From assembly GCA_023391015.1 (NCBI GenBank), contig JAEWBT010000028.1, forward strand, positions 1 through 43,717: DNA of 43,717 nucleotides, in the 5' to 3' direction. Below the pieces are notes generated by a model that worked only from the letters and a program-made list of their open reading frames with translations, did not search any database and had not been told where the DNA came from. A program made the translations under genes and the position numbers. Of the stretch, positions 1 to 8,634 are shown piece after piece. This DNA comes from Bacteroidota bacterium. GTDB lineage: Bacteria; Bacteroidota; Bacteroidia; Chitinophagales; Chitinophagaceae. Within the stretch, counting starts at the first letter, position 1, and each line of letters begins with the position of its first letter.

Positions 1-1
1 G

Positions 2-964
2 TTTACGGATGAGCCGCCGCCTCAAAACCTTTCCATCCAATCCCGCGTCAATTCCATTAACCCCCTGAGCTGGCTGCGGGTGGGAAAAATCCTCCAAAAA
101 GAACGGCCCGACCTGATAATCGTGAAGTTCTGGCTGCCGTTTATGGGCCCTGCCTTTGGCACCATCCTGCGGCTGGCCAGGAAAAACCGCCACACGCGCG
201 TGGTGGCCATTCTGGACAATTTTATCCCCCACGAAGGCCGCCCCGGCGATGCGGCGTTCACCCGTTATTTCGCCGGGCCGGTGGATGCGTTTATCACCAT
301 GAGCCGGCAGGTGCTGGGCGAAGTGCAGGCCGCCTTGCCGCACAAGCCTGCGGCCTTCACGCCCCACCCCGTGTATGACATTTACGGCGAGGCGGTAGCC
401 AAAAAGGAAGCCTGCGAAAAGCTGGGGTTGGATGCAGAGAAGAAATACCTGCTGTTTTTTGGGTTTATCCGCGCCTATAAAGGGCTGGATTTGTTGCTTC
501 AGGCGTTGCCGCTGGTGAAAGACCCGGATATCCACCTCCTCATAGCGGGCGAATACTATGGCGACCCCGCACCCTACGAGGCTTTGATTTCCGGAAATGG
601 CCTGGAAGGCCGCGTGCACCGCTTCACCGATTTTATCCCCACCGAAGACGTGCGATTCTACTTCTCTGCCGCCGACCTGGTGGTGCAGCCCTACAAATCG
701 GCCACCAACAGCGGCATCACGCAGGTGGCCTATCATTTCGAGAAGCCGATGGTGGTAACCAATGTGGGTGGATTGCCCGAAGTGGTGCCCGATGGCAAGG
801 CGGGCTTTGTGGTTGCGCCCCAGCCGGCGGCCATTGCGGCGGGTGTTGAGCGGTTTTTTAGCGGAGATTTTAAAGAGAAAATGCAAACCGGCCTGCGCGA
901 AGAAAAAAGAAAATACAGCTGGGAAACCTTTGTGGAGGTGGTGTTGAAAACGGCAGGGATTTAA
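2..964 (+). CDS. Glycosyltransferase, GT4/GT-B type (5' end outside window)
   Basis: The reading frame is open to the left edge, so the N-terminus is missing; a GTG at 80 is internal and not needed as a start. The visible 320 residues are the end of the N-terminal Rossmann domain (PDLIIVKFWLPFMGP) and the complete C-terminal nucleotide-sugar-binding domain of a GT-B enzyme: FFGFIRAYKGLDLLLQA, the PYKSATNSGI donor-site region, and KPMVVTNVGGLPEVV followed by DGKAGFVV. Such enzymes move a sugar from an activated donor onto a lipid or glycan in the cytoplasm. Donor and acceptor cannot be read from sequence. A strong terminator follows the stop. Family assignment is secure; the specific substrate is unknown. 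Confidence 0.9.
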   Translation, partial: FTDEPPPQNLSIQSRVNSINPLSWLRVGKILQKERPDLIIVKFWLPFMGPAFGTILRLARKNRHTRVVAILDNFIPHEGRPGDAAFTRYFAGPVDAFITMSRQVLGEVQAALPHKPAAFTPHPVYDIYGEAVAKKEACEKLGLDAEKKYLLFFGFIRAYKGLDLLLQALPLVKDPDIHLLIAGEYYGDPAPYEALISGNGLEGRVHRFTDFIPTEDVRFYFSAADLVVQPYKSATNSGITQVAYHFEKPMVVTNVGGLPEVVPDGKAGFVVAPQPAAIAAGVERFFSGDFKEKMQTGLREEKRKYSWETFVEVVLKTAGI

Positions 965-970
965 AACAAA

Positions 971-1010
971 ACCACCCGTCAGTTTCGGAAACCTGACGGG
1001 TGGTTCTTTA
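971..1010 (+). terminator. Rho-independent terminator of the first glycosyltransferase
   Basis: A 12-bp perfect stem (ACCACCCGTCAG with CTGACGGGTGGT) encloses a loop that can itself pair as TTTC/GAAA. A short T-rich stretch (TTCTTT) follows. It lies seven bases after the stop codon at 964. Confidence 0.85.
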
Positions 1011-1103
1011 AAAGAAGATTTCCGGAAATTCCAGCTTTAATGAAGCCTGCCTTCAGCTCATCCTGAGCTTTGAGGTTTGGATTCCTGAGCCTTGGACCGC
1101 GGA

Positions 1104-1820
1104 TTATTTGTTCCGCTGTTTAAAAAACTTGCGGCCCCGCGAAGTACCATAGCTTTTCTGGCCGTTGCCGGAAGCGGATTTAAATGACCCATTTCCTTTG
1201 TTATTGCCGCCATTGCCGGGGGCGTTCACGGTTTTGGCGGCGAGGCGGTTGCCGCTTTGCTGCCCTTTGGTGGTGAGGGGCATAAAGGGAACATGCACAC
1301 CGCCCGGCTCGTACTTGAGCAGGCCGTCGGTGAGGCGTTCCAGCTCCGTGCGGATGGCTTCGTCGTGCACTTGTTCTTTGTGCCAGGAGATGTAGGCCAG
1401 CTTCATGTAGTAGCCCAGCGCCTGGGTGAAGGCCTGTTGCTTTTGCGGGTCTTTTTCCTCCAGGGCGCGTTGCAGCAGCGCGTCGAAGTGCTTGCCAAAC
1501 TGGCGGCGGCGCACCTTGTTGCTGGGGTAAGCAGGCGGTTCGGGTTGCACGTTGGTTTCGGGGATTTCCGGCTTGGGGTATGGCGATTCACACTCAAGCT
1601 TTAGGTCGGTCATCAGGTGGAGTTGATCCCAGAGCTTTTGGCGGTAGTCGTCCAGCGCTTTCACCGAAGGGTTGAGGGCGGCCATGGCTTCAATCACCCG
1701 GTCGGCCTGTTTGCGGCAGTGAGCCGGGTCTTTGATCGTCAGTAGGTATTCCGCCATTTCGGCGATGCCACGGCCGTATTCCAGCATGGGCACCGGCTTG
1801 CGCGTTGTGTTATATTCCAT
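1104..1820 (-). CDS. DUF4290 domain-containing protein
   Basis: A 238-residue soluble protein that I recognise as the DUF4290 family, found in Bacteroidota and of unknown function. Residues 1 to about 175 are the conserved domain, starting MEYNTTRKPVPMLEYGR and containing KLWDQLHLMTDL, then a helical stretch ending near LLKYEPGG. Residues from about 190 to the end form a low-complexity tail rich in Gly, Asn, Lys and Arg, ending GRKFFKQRNK, which could bind nucleic acid (inference). From memory the family often sits near murA, but that gene is not here. The start ATG is the only good one. The protein faces the glycosyltransferase convergently and has no operon partner. Confidence 0.85.
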   Translation of the reverse strand: MEYNTTRKPVPMLEYGRGIAEMAEYLLTIKDPAHCRKQADRVIEAMAALNPSVKALDDYRQKLWDQLHLMTDLKLECESPYPKPEIPETNVQPEPPAYPSNKVRRRQFGKHFDALLQRALEEKDPQKQQAFTQALGYYMKLAYISWHKEQVHDEAIRTELERLTDGLLKYEPGGVHVPFMPLTTKGQQSGNRLAAKTVNAPGNGGNNKGNGSFKSASGNGQKSYGTSRGRKFFKQRNK

Positions 1821-1987
1821 GAAAAAGGTCTAAAAAAAGTCCCGTGGTTTTTATATCGTTCCGCTATCAAAAACGGGTGGTCTGGGAGGAATCCGGACCT
1901 GAACAAGCGGGCTTTTATTTTTTTAGCAATAGATCTTCTAAAGAAAGCGCGCCTGCAACGGGAAAGGTGTAAAGATAATGCTGCGGG

Positions 1988-3142
1988 TTATTCCGTAAAA
2001 GGTTTTTCCGGTGTGGCATCCAGGGGCCCTTCGGGGATAAAAGGCATTTCCTCTGGCTGGGGTTCGTTCACCAGTTTGCCCGGTGGCGGCGCAGTGGCTT
2101 CGGTTCCCATCACCATTGCCCACGGTTGCAGGTATTCTACGTGAGAGAAAACAACTTTGAGCACGGCGGTAAACGGAATGGCCAGAAAAAGGCCTGGAAT
2201 CCCCCAGACAAGTCCGCCCACAAACACCCCAATAAGCGTGGCTAAGGGGTTCATCCGCACCCGCCCGCCAATAATGCGGGGAGCCAGCAGGTTGGCGTCC
2301 AGCAGGTGGATGCCAAAGAGGGTGGCGCAGGCGGCCAGGGCCATCAGGGGCGAGTGATGCACCAGCGACAGCAGCCCGGTGAGGGAAAGGGCGGTGATAA
2401 AACCAATATAGGGGATGACGTTGAGCACACCGGCCAGCAAGCCCAGCAGAAAGGCATAGCGCACGCCCAGAATCAGCAGTGCTACAGTTGAAACCACCGT
2501 TACGATAACGGTTTCGGTGAGCAATCCCTGCACATAGCCGTTGATAACGCCCCGCGTCTCTACCAATGAATCGCCTACGGTGAGCCGGTGCTCGCTGGGG
2601 AAGAGCGAAGCCACAAAGCGGGCCAGCAATTGCCGGTATTGGAGGATAAAGAATGTGTAGATAAACACAATCACCGTCCAGAACAGGAAATTACCCAGGC
2701 TAAAGACCAATGCGCCCACCGTGGCTGCCGCGCCCGACATCAATGTGCCGGATACTTTTTGGAAATAGCTTTCCTGATCCTGCACGGTAACGTTGTAATT
2801 CCGTTCAGCCCACACCTGCGCCTGATTGGCCCAGAACATTACCTTCTCGCGCAGGGCCGGAAAGTCTTGTGCAAAATCGGCAATCTGGAAGGAAAGCACA
2901 TAAATCAGCCCTACCAGCAGCCCCAAAAACCCGAGTACGGCAACGGCAATTGCCCAGCCATCCGGGAGGCGGGTGCGGCGGCGCAAAAACTGCACAGCGG
3001 GGTGCAGGATCAGGGAAACCAGAAACGCGAAGGCCAGCGGGATGAGCACGCTCGCAGCTACCGTGAGTATCAGGTAACTTAGAACAATACACAGCAGTAC
3101 AAAGGCCAGCCGGGCGTAGTACGGCTGTTGCGTAATTTTCAT
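1988..3142 (-). CDS. AI-2E family transporter (PerM/YdiK-like membrane protein)
   Basis: A 384-residue integral membrane protein with about eight hydrophobic segments. There is a tight N-terminal pair (about residues 10-50), one near 65-90, a soluble stretch around 90-150, then further helices to about residue 345. The VNGYVQG-like segment (INGYVQGLLTETVIV) and the glycine-rich region around IGGRVRMNPLATLIGVFVGG are typical of the AI-2E/PerM family. Members export small molecules or ions; the original autoinducer-2 role holds for few of them, so the substrate is left open. The last 40 residues are acidic, Pro-rich and cytoplasmic. It is transcribed divergently from the DUF4271 gene, and its ATG lies in the shared upstream region. 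Confidence 0.9.
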   Translation of the reverse strand: MKITQQPYYARLAFVLLCIVLSYLILTVAASVLIPLAFAFLVSLILHPAVQFLRRRTRLPDGWAIAVAVLGFLGLLVGLIYVLSFQIADFAQDFPALREKVMFWANQAQVWAERNYNVTVQDQESYFQKVSGTLMSGAAATVGALVFSLGNFLFWTVIVFIYTFFILQYRQLLARFVASLFPSEHRLTVGDSLVETRGVINGYVQGLLTETVIVTVVSTVALLILGVRYAFLLGLLAGVLNVIPYIGFITALSLTGLLSLVHHSPLMALAACATLFGIHLLDANLLAPRIIGGRVRMNPLATLIGVFVGGLVWGIPGLFLAIPFTAVLKVVFSHVEYLQPWAMVMGTEATAPPPGKLVNEPQPEEMPFIPEGPLDATPEKPFTE

Positions 3143-3200
3143 GGAAGATGGGCGCAGGAAAAAAAGTGCCCCGGTCTATTGGTTATCAAAGTTCAGGCCA

Positions 3201-4205
3201 ATGGCTGTTACTTTTGTACGGTCTTTTTTCCGGAAAAAATTACCGGTTAGAAAGGCTTTTTTCTTTCCGTCAATCTTATTGTTTTCTCCCGGCGTGGCGC
3301 ACCGCTTTTTAAATATTCCCCGAAAGTGTTCTAGTACCTTACGTCTTCTGGCCTGGGTGTTGCTGCTACTGCTCTTTTCCGGAAATCCAACCTTTGCCCA
3401 GGCAGATTCGCTGTATGGCGTAGCATTGCCTTCTAAAGAAGTGCGACTGGCCGAAGGCCGAAAAGCGTTTCTTCAAAAACTGGCCGCCCACCCGCAGCTT
3501 TCTCCGGCCCACACGACCATCCGGATGCAGCCCAAGCATGCTTTTGAAGATCGCACCACCGACTTTTTCTTTCTTTTGGTTATCGTCTTATTACTAGGGA
3601 TGATTCGCTTTGCCAATCCCCGGTATTTCGGACTTCTCTGGCGCGCCTTCTACCACCCTACGCACACCTCGCAGGCCCTGCGCGATCAGCTGGATGCCGA
3701 CCCGCTGCCCAACGCCGGCATGAACGTACTTTTTGCCTGCACCACCGGCGCGTACCTCTATGGACTGTTGCGGCTCTACAGCCCGGCGGGCAGCTACGCG
3801 CAGTATCCGTCGGCTCTGGTGCTGAGTAGCTTAATCCTTGGCGTCGGGGCGATTTACGCTTTCAAGGCGCTGGCTATCCGGTTCAGCGGCTGGGCGTTTG
3901 GCGTCTCAGCAGTTACGGACCAATATCTTTTCAACGTTTTTCTGATTAATAAAATCCTGGCGGTTTTGCTGTTGCCGGCAGTTTTTATCCTTTCCTTCGC
4001 TGGGCCGCAAGGCGCTGATATTGTAGTGATTATATCTCTTTTAGTGGTTGGCGTGCTGGTAGCGATGCGTTATGCCCGCAGTTGGCTGGCACTCCGGAAT
4101 TTTTTCGCCAACAGCCGATTTCACTTTTTAACCTACTTTTGCGCCTCGGAAATCCTGCCGCTCGCAGTGCTGACCAAGTTTGTTGCCCGTGCCTTAACGC
4201 TGTAA
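3201..4205 (+). CDS. DUF4271 domain-containing membrane protein
   Basis: The C-terminal two thirds match the Bacteroidota DUF4271 family: a charged juxtamembrane segment (FEDRTTDFF), a first helix (FLLVIVLLLGMIRF), then further hydrophobic segments, with conserved FLTYFCASEILPLAVL near the end. A likely signal peptide or membrane anchor (LRLLAWVLLLLLFSG, then FAQA) precedes the domain. The start is uncertain. The frame is open from ATG 3141, but that overlaps the divergent gene; ATG 3201 is used here. A TACTTTTG promoter-like element at 3209-3216 would favour a still later start, such as GTG 3294, just ahead of the signal peptide. It is followed by the HemD-like gene, a pairing I recall from other Bacteroidota. 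Its function is unknown. Confidence 0.8.
   Translation: MAVTFVRSFFRKKLPVRKAFFFPSILLFSPGVAHRFLNIPRKCSSTLRLLAWVLLLLLFSGNPTFAQADSLYGVALPSKEVRLAEGRKAFLQKLAAHPQLSPAHTTIRMQPKHAFEDRTTDFFFLLVIVLLLGMIRFANPRYFGLLWRAFYHPTHTSQALRDQLDADPLPNAGMNVLFACTTGAYLYGLLRLYSPAGSYAQYPSALVLSSLILGVGAIYAFKALAIRFSGWAFGVSAVTDQYLFNVFLINKILAVLLLPAVFILSFAGPQGADIVVIISLLVVGVLVAMRYARSWLALRNFFANSRFHFLTYFCASEILPLAVLTKFVARALTL
3209..3216 (+). promoter_or_regulatory. TAnnTTTG-type promoter element (DUF4271 gene)
   Basis: TACTTTTG matches the Bacteroidota -7 consensus TAnnTTTG exactly. No convincing -33 TTG is seen at the usual distance. If it is used, translation must start downstream of 3216. Confidence 0.45.
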
Positions 4206-4258
4206 AAATCTCCCGCAGCGCAACGGCCTTTTTTGTTGTTTTTCCCGAGCTCAAAAGT

Positions 4259-5350
4259 ATGGCCAAAGCCGTTCGTCCGTCTTCCACTACAAGTACCAAG
4301 AAGGAAAAAGCTGTTGCTGCCCCGTCCAAAAGCAGCGCTTCCGGTAAGGCAACCGCTTCCAAAACCACCCCGGCTGCAAAGAAACCGGCACCTTCCCCAA
4401 AAGCCCCTTCCAGGTCGGCAGCCAAGCCTCAAACTAAAGGCAAGACAGCCGCTTCGGCAACCGGTAAAAAAACGGCGGCCAAGGCTAAACCGGCGTCTAA
4501 AAAAACCGACGTGGTTTCTGCTCCGGCAGCGGTTCCAGCGCCGCAGCCTACGCCCGACCTTGCGCTCCTGCCCGACCGGATGCGCGTGCTCATCACCCAG
4601 ACGCGGCCCGAAAGCGACAAGTCGCCCTACTACGATCTGGCCAAGAAATACGACCTCACGCTGGATTTTCACCCCTTTATTCTGGTGGAAGGATTGAGCG
4701 GCAAAGAATTTCGGCGGCAACGCGTGGACGTGTCCGAGTACACAGCCATTGTGTTTACCAGCCGCCTCGCCGTGGACCATTTTTTCCGGATTATGGAAGA
4801 AATGAAAGTGAAGGTGAATCAGGATTTAAAGTACTTCTGCATTACCGAGGCCGTGGCCCTGTACCTGCAAAAGTTTATCCTCTACCGCAAGCGCAAGGTG
4901 TTTTTCTCTGCCGACGGCTCTACGCAGGGCCTGCTGGATGTGATAGGCAAACACAAATCGGAAAAGTATGTGGTACCCATGACTGATACCACCAAAAAGG
5001 AAATTCCGGCGTTTATGGCAAAGTATAAAATCACTTTTGCCGAAGCTTCCCTGTATCGCACCGTCTCCAACGACCTCAAACCCGTGCTGGACGACAGTCG
5101 CTACGATATGATTGTGTTTTTCTCGCCTTTCAGCATTCAGGCGATGCGGGAACACGAGCCTGCCTTCCAACAAGGTGATACCATCTTCGGTGCTTTTGGC
5201 CCCACCACTACCAAGGCCGTGGAAGAAGCCGGCTTGCGCCTTGATATTAAAGCGCCTGCCCCCCACGCGCCCAGCATGGTGAGCGCTATGGAAGTGTTTT
5301 TTACCGAGTACGCCGCCGCCAAAGCCAAGGCGAAAAAGGGGCGAAAGTAG
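4259..5350 (+). CDS. Uroporphyrinogen-III synthase (HemD-like) with basic low-complexity N-terminal tail
   Basis: A 363-residue protein. Residues from about 104 to 350 are a HemD-type fold: RMRVLITQTRPE opens the first Rossmann-like lobe, followed by TAIVFTSRLAVDHFFRI, then the second lobe with VVPMTDTTKKEIPAFM, YDMIVFFSPFSIQAM and FGAFGPTTTKAVEEAG. HemD closes hydroxymethylbilane into uroporphyrinogen III in heme synthesis. Residues 1-103 are unusual: Lys, Ala, Ser and Pro dominate, with AAKKPAP-like motifs as in histone H1 tails, and the C-terminus is also basic (KAKAKKGRK). ATG 4259 is chosen because the longer frame from 4082 runs back into the upstream gene. No other heme gene is nearby, so an altered role is possible. 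Confidence 0.8.
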   Translation: MAKAVRPSSTTSTKKEKAVAAPSKSSASGKATASKTTPAAKKPAPSPKAPSRSAAKPQTKGKTAASATGKKTAAKAKPASKKTDVVSAPAAVPAPQPTPDLALLPDRMRVLITQTRPESDKSPYYDLAKKYDLTLDFHPFILVEGLSGKEFRRQRVDVSEYTAIVFTSRLAVDHFFRIMEEMKVKVNQDLKYFCITEAVALYLQKFILYRKRKVFFSADGSTQGLLDVIGKHKSEKYVVPMTDTTKKEIPAFMAKYKITFAEASLYRTVSNDLKPVLDDSRYDMIVFFSPFSIQAMREHEPAFQQGDTIFGAFGPTTTKAVEEAGLRLDIKAPAPHAPSMVSAMEVFFTEYAAAKAKAKKGRK

Positions 5351-5465
5351 ATTCCTTTTCTACTAAAGATTTGGGCTTGCCCCTGCGGGTCGGGCTTTCG
5401 GCGCTGCCGTTACCGGGAGCTTGTCGGAGGGACGCCGCCGCTATCCCTCACGCGGTGAGATGCCC

Positions 5466-5703
5466 GGCAGTCTCTAACTGCCCCTTTTGCCAGTCGGAGA
5501 CTGGCTTCTTCACTAGACACGAGTGCCGCTTCGCTAACACTCGCGCCAGAAAATGGGCGTGTTTTGATAACGGTGCAAAAAGGCAGTGAATTTCCGGAAA
5601 TTAAAACTGTGTAGGGAGCAGCCAGTCTCCGACTGGCACAGGGGCAGTCAGAGATTGCCAATTTACACAGACACGAGTGCGCTTCGCTAACACTCGCGCC
5701 AGA
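5466..5703. repeat. Composite intergenic repeat: one inverted and one direct repeat pair
   Basis: This lies in the 477-bp gap between the HemD-like gene and the TonB barrel gene. The module at 5466-5506, which includes the palindrome GCCAGTCGGAGACTGGC, recurs as a near-exact reverse complement at 5620-5659. A second module (ACACGAGTGC, then TTCGCTAACACTCGCGCCAGA) at 5515-5550 recurs in direct orientation at 5669-5703, with one base missing. Two TTTCCGGAAA copies (5591-5600, 5711-5720) lie in or next to it. It resembles REP-type elements; no transposase is present. Confidence 0.8.
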
Positions 5704-5827
5704 GTGGAGATTTCCGGAAAGTACTGCCGGTTTTCCGGTAGAGGCGGGCATGTCTTGTCGCTACAATCCACAATATTGTAAAGGCTCCTGTTTTATTTCA
5801 AAACTGCATAAGACCTTTGCCGCCATT

Positions 5828-8218
5828 ATGAAAAAGGCTTTGGGCTGTCTCTTGCTGTTGTTGTTTTCAGTTGTGGCGTTTTGTCAGGATAAGATTCCGG
5901 TAACCATCCGCCTTATAAATGCTTCGGATACGGCCGACGCAGTGAATGCCGTAGTAACCATTCTGGATGCCAACGGCACGCAGGTGTATGCCGAAAACGT
6001 GGACGTCCGGGATACCTTTTTCGCCCTCCCCGACACCAAATATTCGCTTTCCACTTCCGCCCTTTCTTTCAAACCTGCTCAAACCGATTTTGCGGTGAAA
6101 AGCGCAGCGCTGACGGTGGACATCCGCCTGCAACCCGCCGGCAACGAACTCAAAAGCGTAGTGATTGTGGCCCGCCGCCCTCTCATCCGGATGGAAGACG
6201 ACAAAGAAATTGTGGACGCTGAACCCTTGGCCGCTGCTTCGTCGAGCGCCTATGAAGTGTTGGAAAAAACGCCCGGCGTGGTGGCTATCGACGGCAATGT
6301 GTATATCAACAGCAGCACCCCGGCAGTGATTCAAATCAACGGGCGCGAGGTGAAACTGCGGGGCGAAGATTTAACGGCCCTCCTCAAAAGCCTGCCCGCC
6401 AACGCGATTGTGCGTGTGGAAATCCTGCGGACGCCATCGGCCAAGTACGACGCTTCTTCCTCCGGCGGAATTATCAACATCGTGCTGCGCAAAGGCGTGC
6501 GGCTGGGGCTGAGCGGAACGGCCAACGTAAGCTCCTTTCAGGGCGTTTACAACACCAGCAGCGCAGGCGTGAGCCTCAATCAGGCCGAAGGCGAAAACAC
6601 GTCTTACCTCGGCTACCAGTTTTCAACGCGCAACAGCTTTCAGGAGTTGACTACTTTGCGGGAAGTTAGCTCGCAAGCCGCCATTGACCAGACCGCCTAC
6701 ACGCGCTTTCACTCCAACAACCATAACCTGCGCGGCGGCATAGACCTGGGCATTTCTCCCAAACTGAACCTGTCCTACGACGGTATGCTGAGCTATACCC
6801 AAAACAACAACGACGCCGAAAATGCCAACCGCATCCTGAACAACGGCAACGAACTGGGCCGGGTGCTTTCCCCCAGCGGCAGCCACAGCAACACGGTGTA
6901 TTTCTCCAATACTTTTTCCGGAAAATACAAACCCGACACCCTCGGTAGCACCTGGGACAACATCGCCGAATACAAGCTCTACGCGGATAACGGCACGCAG
7001 AATTATCGCAACGAGCTGCTGAACAATTCCGGAAATTATACCCTCGGCACCGGCGACCGCCGCTACGCCAGCCACCAGATTACCCTGCAAAGCGATTACA
7101 CCGCTGTACTGCCCAAAGGCTTTAAAGCCGAAATCGGAGCGCGTTTGGACCTGACATTCGCCAACACCAAAGCCGATTATCAAACCGACACCAATGGGCA
7201 GGGATTTTCGCCCAACTTGTTTCAAAGCGCGCATTTTGGGTTTCAGGAGCGCATCGCGGCAGGCTATCTGCAATTCTCCAAAACCATCTGGGGCATTACC
7301 ATCAAGCCCGGCCTGCGACTGGAAAATACGTTTATGGACGGGTCGCAAACCTACCCGCAACAAAGCGATTTTACCATCGCACGCACCGATTTGTTTCCGT
7401 ATCTCTACCTGCGCCGCCCGCTTTGGAAAATGTTTAAACAAGAGCTGGTGGCCAATGTTACGTTTCGCCGCAGCATTGAGCGACCGGGCTTTAGTATGCT
7501 CAATCCCGCCCCGCGCTATATCGATCAGTTTCTCTACGACGTGGGCAACCCTTCCCTGCGCCCGCAGCTCACGGATAAGTATGAACTGAACGTTACGTTT
7601 ATGGATTTTCCGGTATTTGCCCTGGGCTACCGGAACAACAAAGACCTTTTTACCGAAGTATCGTATCAGGACGCGGCCAATGGCGTGGCCTACCGCACTT
7701 ATGACAACCTGGGCAATCAGAAAGAATATTTTCTGCGCCTCGTGGCCGGCATCCCGCCTATGGGCCGGTATTTTTTCTTTGTCAGCGCCGAATACAGATA
7801 CCGGCAATACGACGGCCTGTATCAAGGCGCACCACTGCAATTTGAGCGGGGCACCTGGGTGGGATTTACCTATCATCAACTCAAAATCAGCAAGACTTTG
7901 AACCTCAGCGCCTATGGGTTCTGGATGTTTAAAGGCTTTGAGCGGTTTTATGAATTGCAGGATTTTGGCGCGATAAACGCTTCTATTACGAAGAATTTTA
8001 AGGGTGGAAAGTTCAGTATTGTGGCCAGTGCAAATGATATTTTCTATACCAACCGGCAGACGTTTGTGTTGGACCAACCGGGCATCTACGCCACCGGCAA
8101 CCGCGCGGAAGACACCCGCCGCTTTGGCCTCACGTTGCGCTACAACTTTGGCGTGAAGCCAAAAGAGAAAGCGCCCGAAACGCCGTTTGGAAACATCAAC
8201 CCCAACGGGCAGCCCTGA
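5828..8218 (+). CDS. TonB-dependent outer membrane beta-barrel protein
   Basis: A 796-residue outer-membrane protein. Residues 1-20 are a signal peptide (MKKALGCLLLLLFSVVAFCQ). Residues about 22-110 form a beta-sandwich like the carboxypeptidase-regulatory domain seen in these receptors. Residues about 115-225 are a plug domain (YEVLEKTPGVVAIDG, then SGGIINIVLRKG). The rest is a barrel rich in alternating aromatic strands, ending in the strand RRFGLTLRYNFGV. It belongs to the outer-membrane beta-barrel family close to TonB receptors and probably imports an unknown ligand. ATG 5828 is chosen because it starts the signal peptide; the frame from 5750 adds unrelated residues. A GACCTTTG element ends about ten bases upstream, one mismatch from TAnnTTTG. 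Confidence 0.9.
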   Translation: MKKALGCLLLLLFSVVAFCQDKIPVTIRLINASDTADAVNAVVTILDANGTQVYAENVDVRDTFFALPDTKYSLSTSALSFKPAQTDFAVKSAALTVDIRLQPAGNELKSVVIVARRPLIRMEDDKEIVDAEPLAAASSSAYEVLEKTPGVVAIDGNVYINSSTPAVIQINGREVKLRGEDLTALLKSLPANAIVRVEILRTPSAKYDASSSGGIINIVLRKGVRLGLSGTANVSSFQGVYNTSSAGVSLNQAEGENTSYLGYQFSTRNSFQELTTLREVSSQAAIDQTAYTRFHSNNHNLRGGIDLGISPKLNLSYDGMLSYTQNNNDAENANRILNNGNELGRVLSPSGSHSNTVYFSNTFSGKYKPDTLGSTWDNIAEYKLYADNGTQNYRNELLNNSGNYTLGTGDRRYASHQITLQSDYTAVLPKGFKAEIGARLDLTFANTKADYQTDTNGQGFSPNLFQSAHFGFQERIAAGYLQFSKTIWGITIKPGLRLENTFMDGSQTYPQQSDFTIARTDLFPYLYLRRPLWKMFKQELVANVTFRRSIERPGFSMLNPAPRYIDQFLYDVGNPSLRPQLTDKYELNVTFMDFPVFALGYRNNKDLFTEVSYQDAANGVAYRTYDNLGNQKEYFLRLVAGIPPMGRYFFFVSAEYRYRQYDGLYQGAPLQFERGTWVGFTYHQLKISKTLNLSAYGFWMFKGFERFYELQDFGAINASITKNFKGGKFSIVASANDIFYTNRQTFVLDQPGIYATGNRAEDTRRFGLTLRYNFGVKPKEKAPETPFGNINPNGQP

Positions 8219-8279
8219 TATTTTGCCCTGCTACGGATTTCGGCCAAAGGCAAGGGGAAATAATCCAACCTTTTTGCTT

Positions 8280-8566
8280 GTAGGATGCCGCTGCAAAATT
8301 TGCAGGACCATAATACACGTGTAGGATGCCATTGCAAAAATTGCAGGGCCATAATAAACGTGTAGGATGCCATTGCAAAAATTGCAGGACCATAATACAC
8401 GTGTAGGATGCCGCTGCAAAAATTGCAGGACCATAATTCATGTGTAGGATACCGCTGCAAAATTTGCAGGACCATAATACACGTGTAGGATACCGCTGCA
8501 AAATTTGCAGGACCATAATACACGTGTAGGATGCCATTGCAAAATTTGCAGGCCTATAATACACGT
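8280..8566. repeat. Tandem array of seven 41-bp units
   Basis: Seven units start at 8280, 8321, 8362, 8403, 8444, 8485 and 8526, each exactly 41 bp. Each reads GTAGGATGCC(G/A)(C/T)TGCA, then AAATTTGCAGG, then CCATAATACACGT, with few substitutions. Every unit carries the internal palindrome TGCAAA(A/T)TTTGCA or a one-base variant, and most unit junctions form ACACGTGT. There are no spacers, so it is not CRISPR. The array fills the gap between two convergent genes (8218 and 8635). Since 41 is not divisible by three, the open frames across it are a by-product of the repeat. Confidence 0.95.
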
Positions 8567-8634
8567 GTTTTTTCCATAAAAAAGGGGTGTATCCTGCCTT
8601 TTTTGAAGGATTAAGGATGAAATGCACCGGCTTC

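Noticed and set aside
2588..3082. A 164-codon plus-strand frame opposite the AI-2E transporter gene
   Set aside because: It is a shadow of the transporter in GC-rich DNA, with low-complexity Gln/His-rich translation.
6623..8077. A 484-codon minus-strand frame opposite the TonB barrel gene
   Set aside because: It is antisense to a clear outer-membrane protein. The product has no recognisable domain and arises from codon bias.
8280..8566. CRISPR array
   Set aside because: The units are back-to-back direct repeats with no unique spacers, and no cas gene is present.
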